Shown here: piece after piece, positions 43,165 to 49,986 of the stretch
Position numbering within the stretch: the first letter of the stretch is position 1
Layout: each line of letters begins with the position of its first letter
From: Janthinobacterium silvisoli
GTDB taxonomy: Bacteria; Pseudomonadota; Gammaproteobacteria; Burkholderiales; Burkholderiaceae_D
Assembly (NCBI RefSeq): GCF_014200725.1
Contig: NZ_JACHCL010000001.1
Location: 186,001-250,000 of the forward strand
Length of the DNA: 64,000 bases
Reading direction: 5' to 3'
Made by a program: the position numbers and the translations under genes
The notes under the pieces: generated by a model
The model's input: only the letters and a program-made list of their open reading frames with translations
The model's database searches: none
What the model was told of the DNA's origin: nothing

Positions 43165-44037
43165 TTGAAAACAGTTGCTTCTCACTCCAGCCCGGCCAGC
43201 AGCTGCCATAACTGCAGTACTGCGGTCGATGGAAATTTCTGCAGCGCCTGCGGCCAGACGACTACCCTGCACGTGCCCAGTGCGCGTGAATTCGTGCACG
43301 AATTTATTGCGCATTATGTGGCGCTGGAAGGCAAGCTCTGGCGCACTCTGGCCCTGCTGCTATTCCGTCCCGGTGCGCTCAGCAAGGAATACATTGCGGG
43401 CCGCCGCGTACGCTATGTGGAGCCGCTGCGTATCTATTTAACGTTCAGTATCCTGTTGTTTGCCATCCTGAGGTTCGGTAGCGGCGACCTGGTGCACGTC
43501 AACAATTCGGAACAGGTACACCTCACTACTCAGGCCGTCGAGCAGACAGGACAGCCAGGAGAAGAAAAACAAATCCATCTGCGTTACAGCATGCTCGGCC
43601 AGTTTCCCGTCCTATCCAGCCAGTGGCAGCGCTTTGAACAACTGTCTGGCGCCGAACAAAAGCGGCTCGCGATAGAAAGTTTTTTCCACTATGCACCGTA
43701 CGGCATGTTTTGCCTTATGCCGATATTCGCCCTGTACCTGAAGATACTTTACCTCGGCAGCGGGCGGCGCTATGGCGAACATTTCCTGTTTGCCCTGCAT
43801 ACGAATGCTTTCGCCTTCATCATGATGGCCCTGATAGTCATTATGCCGGGACTATTTTTCCGCATGGCGCTGGGCTGCTGGCTATTAGCCTATCTGCCAT
43901 GGGCCATGTGGCGTGTGTATGCTGGTAACAAATTCGGCACTGCCGTCCGATGGCTGCTGTTAATGACAAGCTACAGCATCACGCTGAGCATCGCAGCGCT
44001 GGCCAGCGTTGCGACGGGCGTGATGCTCAGCCATTAA
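43165..44037 (+). CDS. DUF3667-like membrane protein with N-terminal zinc ribbon
   Basis: 290 residues from a TTG at 43165; no ATG fits the frame. Residues about 13-32 form a zinc ribbon (CHNCSTAVDGNFCSACGQ, two CxxC). The conserved block FVHEFIAHYVALEGKLWRT, RPGALSKEYIAGRRVRYVEP and LRIYLTFSILLFAI is typical of DUF3667. Three or four more helices follow (HTNAFAFIMMALIVIMPG, and the C-terminus). Function of the family is unknown. The upstream region is AT-rich and likely holds the promoter. It is convergent with the next gene. Confidence 0.75.
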   Translation: MKTVASHSSPASSCHNCSTAVDGNFCSACGQTTTLHVPSAREFVHEFIAHYVALEGKLWRTLALLLFRPGALSKEYIAGRRVRYVEPLRIYLTFSILLFAILRFGSGDLVHVNNSEQVHLTTQAVEQTGQPGEEKQIHLRYSMLGQFPVLSSQWQRFEQLSGAEQKRLAIESFFHYAPYGMFCLMPIFALYLKILYLGSGRRYGEHFLFALHTNAFAFIMMALIVIMPGLFFRMALGCWLLAYLPWAMWRVYAGNKFGTAVRWLLLMTSYSITLSIAALASVATGVMLSH

Positions 44038-44057
44038 TCGTTGAATGGCGCCTCGGG

Positions 44058-44792
44058 TTAGAGGCAGCAGTCCAGGCTAGCCTTGAAGTAAGAGAAGCTG
44101 GTCAGGATGCTGTTGCGCACGCCATCGACCTCCTCCTTGCTCGGCTCATGTCCCAGCAAGGTGGCGACGATGTCTAGTGCTTCCCAGGGATGGGCGTCGT
44201 CGTAATGGGCATGCAGTTGCAGCCAGCGCATGGCTTTTTTCCGTGATCCTTCAGGAAAGCTTTGCTCATAATCCGGCTTGCTGCACACCAGGGTCGCCCA
44301 GTCGCCCGTCACGCCTTCGATGGCGTAATTGGTGGCGGCCATGGCGGACGCCAGCGCGTGGGAGCTGCTGCTGCTCCAGCACCAGTGGCTCAGTGCAAAA
44401 GCGGCAGGCGGGCCTTCGGCGCGCAGCAACTTGCTTTTCGAGACATCATGCATGCCTGCCCAGTCGACCCAGTAATCGGCATGATTCTGCTCGACACGGA
44501 TATTGCGCGTCAGATAGCGGCGCGCCATATCTTCCCCTTCCGAACGGCCAAAACGCGCCTTGAGCAAATTCATCGCCATATACTGCGGGAATTGCTCGAC
44601 CACTGGCCAGCCGTTGACAAAGAATGCCGCGAACTCGCGCGCGCCCAGCTTGGCGTCGCGCATGCCGGTGAAGACTTGATGTCCAGCCACCAGCGCCCGT
44701 GCAGACGCTGTCTCGGTCAATACCTGCTGCAACCAGACTGGATAGCTTTCGGCTTCCTTCAAGGCACCACGCCTCTTGAATTCACTGCTCAT
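44058..44792 (-). CDS. Haem-oxygenase-fold diiron protein (TenA/CADD-like)
   Basis: 244 residues from the ATG at 44792, preceded by GGAG. The helical protein has RNIRVEQNHADYWVDWAGM and LHAHYDDAHPWEALDIV. The latter matches the H-x3-D-x2-H metal pattern of the haem-oxygenase-like diiron oxidases (CADD, UndA). These enzymes use O2 for C-C cleavage or related oxidations. It is distantly similar to TenA thiaminase, but the metal residues point to an iron enzyme. Substrate unknown. The gene stands alone, convergent with the DUF3667 gene. Confidence 0.7.
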   Translation of the reverse strand: MSSEFKRRGALKEAESYPVWLQQVLTETASARALVAGHQVFTGMRDAKLGAREFAAFFVNGWPVVEQFPQYMAMNLLKARFGRSEGEDMARRYLTRNIRVEQNHADYWVDWAGMHDVSKSKLLRAEGPPAAFALSHWCWSSSSSHALASAMAATNYAIEGVTGDWATLVCSKPDYEQSFPEGSRKKAMRWLQLHAHYDDAHPWEALDIVATLLGHEPSKEEVDGVRNSILTSFSYFKASLDCCL

Positions 44793-45177
44793 TCCCAGCT
44801 CCTCTCGTTCATGGCAAGCCTTTCCCCCAAGGATTGCCTGGTTAAAACATGCCGCTACACGGTACTCATGGGAGCGCAACGCATGCCTGCATCATCAAAA
44901 AGCAGCGAGCGCCATGGCAAGAATGGACGGGCAAAGACGCCCCTGCCGGCAGAACGCCGAGGCCCCGCAACACGCAAACAAGACAAGCGGACTCGGCAGG
45001 TAAAAATACTAGCAGCGCCCAAGGGGCCACACACTATCGAAAAGTCACGACAGGGGAATTAAAGGAGGATAGGAGAGGATGCGTGATAATTAAAGAAGGA
45101 TGGAAGAGGAAAGAACAGCCACCTTCCCCTTGCCGATTGCAATCAAGCAAGGTTAATGCCGTATCATCGTCGATGGG
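44793..45177. other. Intergenic region with purine-rich tract
   Basis: No gene is supported in these 385 bases. About 45046-45115 is strongly A/G-rich with several GGAGG-like runs on the plus strand. The promoter of the gene at 44792 should lie at the left end. Confidence 0.45.
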
Positions 45178-45831
45178 TCACGCAGGGATGGACTTACGCG
45201 CCCGGGCAAGGTTGACCAGCAGTTCGGCACGCGTCTGGTGCGCATGGGCCATCCACGCGGGCTGGCCGGGACCGCTGCGCCATGACGCACTGAGCGGGCT
45301 GTTGTCAGCAGTGTCGAAGCCGAACTGATCGTACAGTCGCGTCACGAGCGCCACGGCCTCGGGAAAATCGCTGGAAACAGACAGCGCATGGCGGTCAGGG
45401 CTGCCAGCCGGACTGGCCGACAGGAAGAGACGGGGCGCCTGGATGTGGGTGAATGCCTGGGCCACCTTAGCGCCAGGAAGCTGCTCCTGGCGCAGTTCAT
45501 GAACAGTCTTCCCACCCGACTCGATCACGGCAAAATGGCCATCGCGCCAGGCCATGTAGTTGTTTGTGTCGAGCACGATCTTGCCCGCCAGCTGTTCCAC
45601 AGGCATATCGTTGACCAGCTTGAGCGGGACGGCCACGATGACGAAGTCCCCCGCCTCGGCAGCGCCAGCGGCGGTCGCGGCGCGCGCTGAGGGGCCAAGC
45701 TCTTCAATGAGATCCTTCAAGGTTGCGGGCTCTCGTGAATTGGCGATCACGACCTGGTAGCCGCTCGCGATCGCCGCGCGTGCGATCTGGCTGCCGACCT
45801 CGCCCCCTCCGATGATGCCGATGACGGTCAT
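45178..45831 (-). CDS. NADPH-dependent F420 reductase-like oxidoreductase
   Basis: 217 residues. It starts with a GxGxxG Rossmann motif (VIGIIGGGEVGSQIARAAI) and has VVIANSREPATLKDLIEELG, FVIVAVPLKLVNDMPVEQL and IVLDTNNYMAWRDG, as in proteins named NADP oxidoreductase, coenzyme F420-dependent. Betaproteobacteria usually lack F420, so the true partner is probably another NADP-linked substrate. The start overlaps the stop of the SDR gene upstream by four bases (ATGA). Both are divergent from a TetR gene that likely represses them. Confidence 0.82.
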   Translation of the reverse strand: MTVIGIIGGGEVGSQIARAAIASGYQVVIANSREPATLKDLIEELGPSARAATAAGAAEAGDFVIVAVPLKLVNDMPVEQLAGKIVLDTNNYMAWRDGHFAVIESGGKTVHELRQEQLPGAKVAQAFTHIQAPRLFLSASPAGSPDRHALSVSSDFPEAVALVTRLYDQFGFDTADNSPLSASWRSGPGQPAWMAHAHQTRAELLVNLARARKSIPA

Positions 45832-46805
45832 GAATCACTTCCTTTCATGCCCAACATTTCCTCGCTTTTCACCCAAAGCTGGCGCGCTTTGCCAGCGTCG
45901 AGCGCATATGATTTGACGCCGTCGGCAAACGGGTTGGGCGTATCATCGATCGCCGCAACCGCACAATCTTCGAGATAGCGCCCGCCGATGTCGTCTTTGT
46001 CCGCCACGACAGCGGCCCAGACCGAGGTTGCTGCAGCCTGCGGCATGTCTTTCAGCTCTGCGGGTGCAAGACCTGCCGCAGCGCGCGCCTGGCGGACGTT
46101 GTCCAGCAAGCCCTGCAAGCTTTCCTGTGAAAGATGGCGCGTAAGAGCCGTGAAACTATTGCCTGGCATCACAGACGCTGCCCGGATGCCGGGATGGCGA
46201 TGCCGCTGATCGAATTCCACTGCAAACAGTGCAACCGCCGTTTTCGATCGGCCATAGGCAAGCCATGGGTCGTAAGCCTGTTGTTCAAAATTCGGATCAT
46301 CGAGATCGACATCGGCAATGCGATGCGCCTGGGACGACAGCAGCACCAGGCGTCCCTCGTCGGCCAGCAGCGGCGCGATGCGATTGATCAAAGCAAAATG
46401 CCCAAGGTAATTGATGCCAAACTGAAGCTCAAAGCCGTCAGCTGTCCGGCCAAACGGCGTTGCCATCACGCCGGCGTTGGCGATCACGGCATTGAAGGGG
46501 CGCCCGTCTTCCAATAATTGCTCTGCGCATTTGCGCACGCTGTGCAAGGATGCCAGGTTGAGTGCGATGCACTCCAGTCCGCCTCCTGCCTGCGCTGCAG
46601 CCTCACGTAGCGGTGCGGCCGCCGCCTCTAGCCTGGCGAGGTCTGTGCCAGTGGCAACGACGCGGGCGCCGTGGGCAAGCAGTGCGCGGGCAGTCTCGAA
46701 TCCGATGCCGGACGATGCCCCTGTAATGAAAAATCGCCTGCCCTTGAGATCAACACCGGCCAGTACTTCGTCGGCACTTGTTCCGGAACCAAATTTTGAG
46801 TTCAT
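45828..46805 (-). CDS. Short-chain dehydrogenase/reductase (extended retinol-dehydrogenase-like)
   Basis: 325 residues from the ATG at 46805, with AAAGGA upstream. The cofactor motif is RRFFITGASSGIGFETARALLAHGAR, then NAG in AVIANAGVMATPFG and the catalytic YxxxK in YDPWLAYGRSKTAVALFAVEF. Size and layout fit the light-dependent protochlorophyllide/retinol reductase-like SDRs. It is the first gene of a pair with the F420-reductase-like gene. The substrate is unknown. The divergent TetR gene suggests induction by a xenobiotic or aldehyde. Confidence 0.85.
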   Translation of the reverse strand: MNSKFGSGTSADEVLAGVDLKGRRFFITGASSGIGFETARALLAHGARVVATGTDLARLEAAAAPLREAAAQAGGGLECIALNLASLHSVRKCAEQLLEDGRPFNAVIANAGVMATPFGRTADGFELQFGINYLGHFALINRIAPLLADEGRLVLLSSQAHRIADVDLDDPNFEQQAYDPWLAYGRSKTAVALFAVEFDQRHRHPGIRAASVMPGNSFTALTRHLSQESLQGLLDNVRQARAAAGLAPAELKDMPQAAATSVWAAVVADKDDIGGRYLEDCAVAAIDDTPNPFADGVKSYALDAGKARQLWVKSEEMLGMKGSDS

Positions 46806-46900
46806 TCATTTTTCCTTTGGTGAAAAATAGTATGGCGAACGCCACTGATGCCGCCACTTGGACACAGATGAGCGCTTCTTCTTCGCTCGGCATTAAATCA

Positions 46901-46912
46901 TAATGATCATTA
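46901..46912. promoter_or_regulatory. Candidate TetR operator
   Basis: TAATGATCATTA is a perfect 12-base palindrome in the 187-base gap between the divergent SDR and TetR genes. TetR regulators commonly bind such sites between themselves and their targets. Confidence 0.5.
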
Positions 46913-46992
46913 CATTAACGGATGTTATGGAATTTGACAGCTGACGTCAAGCGATTTAATATCGCTCGTTATGAAAAAAGAGAGGTAATTGA

Positions 46993-47583
46993 ATGGGCCG
47001 TCAACGCGAATTCGACGTCGATCAGGCACTGGACGCGGCACTGTGCGTGTTCTGGCGTAAGGGCTATGAGGGTGCGTCCTACACTGACCTGACGCAGGCG
47101 ACGGGCGTGGAACGTCCCGCGCTCTACTCTGCGTTTGGTAACAAGGAAGCCTTGTTTCGGCGTGCACTTGAGCGCTATTACGAGCACTATATGGATTTCA
47201 TCCCTGAGGCGCTGGGCAAACCGACCTCGTATGAGGTCGTCGCACACATACTGCGCGGGGCGGTCGAACTCAATACCCGCTACCCGGATCGCACGGGATG
47301 TCTCGGCATCCACGGCGCCCTGGCTGGTTCGGACGATGCCGAACCCATCCGGCGCGCCCTGATCGATGCGCGGGCCAGCGGAGAAGCCTTGCTGCGCGAG
47401 CGCTTCGAGCGGGCAAAACAGGAGGGCGACTTACGGCAGACCGCCAACTGTGTGGCGCTGGCGGCATTCGTGTGCGCGGTGCTGCACGGCATGGCGGTGC
47501 AGGCCAAAGCCGGTTTCAGCCGCGACATACTGGAGGCAGTTGTCGACCAGGCTTTGTCGACTTGGCCCTCGAAGACTGGCTAA
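46993..47583 (+). CDS. TetR/AcrR family regulator
   Basis: 196 residues. The N-terminal helix-turn-helix is plain (FDVDQALDAALCVFWRKGYEGASYTDLTQATGVERPALYSAFGNKEALF, residues 7-55 without break). The C-terminal ligand domain has RTGCLGIHGALAGSDDAE and the typical CVALAAFVCAVLHGMAVQAKAG. GAGG precedes the ATG at 46993. It is divergent from the SDR/reductase pair and probably represses it and itself through the palindrome between them. The ligand is not known. Confidence 0.88.
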   Translation: MGRQREFDVDQALDAALCVFWRKGYEGASYTDLTQATGVERPALYSAFGNKEALFRRALERYYEHYMDFIPEALGKPTSYEVVAHILRGAVELNTRYPDRTGCLGIHGALAGSDDAEPIRRALIDARASGEALLRERFERAKQEGDLRQTANCVALAAFVCAVLHGMAVQAKAGFSRDILEAVVDQALSTWPSKTG

Positions 47584-47629
47584 TCCGATCCGGACCAGGC
47601 AAAAACTCATGCATCAATGCTCGTGGCGG

Positions 47630-47830
47630 CTACCCGATAGACTCATCGTCCATCGCAGGCCAGACCAGGGCTTGCGCCACGATCACGTTTTGCCCATTAA
47701 ACGTCAGCGAGGGCGAGCCATAAAGCACATACCCTAGCGCAAGCGCCTCGCTGACGCGACGGCAAAACTTTGCATCGTCAGGCCCGGTTAACACGCGATA
47801 GATAGGCAAATCGTCTGGTGGTGTTTTCAT
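47630..47830 (-). CDS. DUF1737 small protein
   Basis: 66 residues from the ATG at 47830; a longer reading upstream is basic and unsupported. The core LPIYRVLTGPDDAKFCRRVSEALALGY is DUF1737, followed by LYGSPSLTFNGQNVIVAQALVW. This small alpha/beta protein family has no known function. It is convergent with the TetR gene, with 46 bases between. GAAAG lies upstream of the start. Confidence 0.75.
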   Translation of the reverse strand: MKTPPDDLPIYRVLTGPDDAKFCRRVSEALALGYVLYGSPSLTFNGQNVIVAQALVWPAMDDESIG

Positions 47831-48051
47831 TGTTTTCTTTCGCTTGTTGAAACGGCTGTTTCTGGCCGAGGACGCTACCGCCTTAGTCTGCGCTGCCGCA
47901 TGGCTAGACGGTCTCGCCATCATAAGGCATCGCCGCGCCTATCGGGACAGTCTGTTAAACATGCAAGATTCTGTAACGCACTGTAGGCTTTCCAGATTGC
48001 CATGCTAACTTGTAAGCACTGTCAATTACCTTGATGTGATGGAGTGGAAAA

Positions 48052-49929
48052 ATGGCTAACAATAAAAAAACATCGTTGTTACTGGGTGCTTCCGTTTGCG
48101 TTGCCTTGTTGTCGCTTGCCGCTTGCGACAAAAAAAACGATGCCGCCGCCCCCGCTGCTGCGCCGCAGGCTGCTCCTGCCTATATTCCTCCCACCGCCGA
48201 TCAGCTTTACCAGCTGGTCGGGCCGATTGCCCTGTTCCCGGACAAGCTGGTGGCGCAAGTGCTGGCAGCTTCAAGCTATCCCGACCAGGTCACCGCCGCC
48301 GACAATTGGCTGGCACAAAACAAGAACTTGAAAGGCCAGCCACTGCAGGATGCCGCCAATCAACAGCCCTGGGATGTCAGCGTCAAGGGCTTGACCCAAT
48401 TCCCTGGCGTACTGGACCAGATGGCGCACAATATCCCATGGACTTCGGCACTGGGCGACGCTTATGTCAACGACCCCACCGATGTCATGAATGCGATCCA
48501 GGTGATGCGCCAGCGGGCTGCCGCCAGCGGTAATCTGAAGAGCAACAAACAGCAGCATATCGCCAGGGCGCCGCGCGTGCAGGCAGCGCCGCCGCCCGGC
48601 TATGCGCCACCGCCCAACGAGCCGGCCTACTACACCGGCCCTGAAATGGTGCCGCCACCGCCAGAAACCATCGTGATTGAACCGGCCGATTCGGATGTCG
48701 TCTACGTGCCGGCCTACAATCCGGCCGTCGTCTACGGCCAGCCTATGCCGGTCTATCCCGGCTATTCCTACGCACCGCCACCGGCCTACTATCCGCCTGG
48801 TGAAGTCGTCACGGCAGGGGTACTGACCTTCGGCCTGGGGATCGCCGTCGGCGCCTTGATCGAAACGCACCACTGGGGCTGGAATTCCTGGGGCATGCAC
48901 TGGGGTGGCGGTGGTGGGGGCGGCAACTGGAATGGCGGCGGCCCGAACGGCTGGCATCGGCCGGCGGTGGTGTACAACAACAATACCTATGTGTCGCGCT
49001 CCACCACGATTGTCAATCGCGTCACTAACAACTACAACAACACTGTCATCAACAATACTACGCGTAATCATTTCGCTGGTCCGAACCTTGCTCAACCGGG
49101 CGCAGGCGCCGCTAATTTCAACGCGGTCCGCCCCAATTTTGCTGCGCCAGGCAATCCGCAGCCTTTGCATCCGGGTCCGAATGGCGGGTCGTTTGCAGCC
49201 ATGCCCAGAGGCAATCACGGACCAGCAGACTTCAGCAACATGACGCGGCCGAATTTTGCTGCGCCAGGCAGTCTGCAACAACCACATCCGGGTTCGGTTG
49301 GCGCGTCGTTTGCAGCAACACCAGGGAGCAATCACGGACCAGCGGACTTCAGCAATATGACGCGGCCGAATTTCAGCCGGAATTTTGCTGCCGGTGGTCC
49401 GGCAGCGGCAGCCAGCACCAATCAGCTGATGCAGCCGGGAACCATGCATGCGATGCAGAACCAGGCTCGGCCTGGCGGTGCACCGCAACACCCTGGTGCG
49501 GGCGAGCCAGGCCAGAATGGCCGGACTATGCATGAGCTGCAGCAAAATGCCTTGAACCATGGACCGGCTGCGCAGCACAACCCTGAGGGTGTACGGCCAC
49601 AGCCTAACCTGAACCAGCATGCCTTCGGCGGCAATCGGCAAACGGCAACGTTCCAGCCGCAGCCACAGCAACAGCAACAGCCAGCCTCAGCGCCGCAACA
49701 TGTGCAGGACCGGCCGCATCAGCAATTCGACAGGCCTGGCGGCGGCCAGCAATTCCATCAGGAAATGCACCGGCCTGCCCCGGAGCTACACCGTGAGCAA
49801 GCGGCAGCGCGGGTAGAACCACGGCCGGAAACGCGGCCACAAGCACAGCACCAGCCGCAAGCTCATCCGCAGCAAGAGCACCATGAAGGTGATCATCATC
49901 CCAAAGAGCGGGAAGAAAAGCGTAACTAA
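48052..49929 (+). CDS. DUF3300 lipoprotein with repetitive Gln/Pro/His-rich tail
   Basis: 625 residues. Lipobox LSLAAC with Cys at about residue 25. Residues about 40-260 are the DUF3300 domain (LYQLVGPIALFPDKLVAQVLAASSYPDQVTAA, then LKGQPLQDAANQQPWDVSVKGLTQFP, and VVYVPAYNPAVVYGQP). A glycine/tryptophan patch (WGWNSWGMHWGGGGGG) and an Asn-rich stretch follow, then two 39-residue repeats with HGPADFSNMTRPNF, and a Gln/His-rich end (EHHEGDHHPKEREEKRN). The tail looks disordered and wall-associated. Function of DUF3300 is unknown. It is convergent with gcd across a strong hairpin. Confidence 0.85.
   Translation: MANNKKTSLLLGASVCVALLSLAACDKKNDAAAPAAAPQAAPAYIPPTADQLYQLVGPIALFPDKLVAQVLAASSYPDQVTAADNWLAQNKNLKGQPLQDAANQQPWDVSVKGLTQFPGVLDQMAHNIPWTSALGDAYVNDPTDVMNAIQVMRQRAAASGNLKSNKQQHIARAPRVQAAPPPGYAPPPNEPAYYTGPEMVPPPPETIVIEPADSDVVYVPAYNPAVVYGQPMPVYPGYSYAPPPAYYPPGEVVTAGVLTFGLGIAVGALIETHHWGWNSWGMHWGGGGGGGNWNGGGPNGWHRPAVVYNNNTYVSRSTTIVNRVTNNYNNTVINNTTRNHFAGPNLAQPGAGAANFNAVRPNFAAPGNPQPLHPGPNGGSFAAMPRGNHGPADFSNMTRPNFAAPGSLQQPHPGSVGASFAATPGSNHGPADFSNMTRPNFSRNFAAGGPAAAASTNQLMQPGTMHAMQNQARPGGAPQHPGAGEPGQNGRTMHELQQNALNHGPAAQHNPEGVRPQPNLNQHAFGGNRQTATFQPQPQQQQQPASAPQHVQDRPHQQFDRPGGGQQFHQEMHRPAPELHREQAAARVEPRPETRPQAQHQPQAHPQQEHHEGDHHPKEREEKRN
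49135..49368 (+). repeat. Two tandem 117-bp repeats inside the DUF3300 gene
   Basis: The units 49135-49251 and 49252-49368 each encode a 39-residue block beginning NFAAPG and ending HGPADFSNMTRP. A third, broken start (NFSRNFAAGG) follows. The copies differ at several codons, so they are not a recent expansion. Confidence 0.85.
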
Positions 49930-49931
49930 GT

Positions 49932-49968
49932 AAGCTGCGGCACGACCAGGCTGGCCGTGCCGCAGCTT
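49932..49968. terminator. Shared bidirectional terminator hairpin
   Basis: A perfect thirteen-pair stem AAGCTGCGGCACG (49932-49944) / CGTGCCGCAGCTT (49956-49968) with an 11-base loop lies between the convergent DUF3300 and gcd genes. It can serve both strands. Confidence 0.8.
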
Positions 49969-49986
49969 GGCTGGGAGCAAATGGAG

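Noticed and set aside
49135-49368. Possible CRISPR-like repeats
   Set aside because: Only two long adjacent units in frame within a gene, with no spacers and no cas genes.
48271-49677. Minus-strand open frame of 468 codons over the DUF3300 gene
   Set aside because: Shadow frame, with no start signal and composition dictated by the opposite strand.
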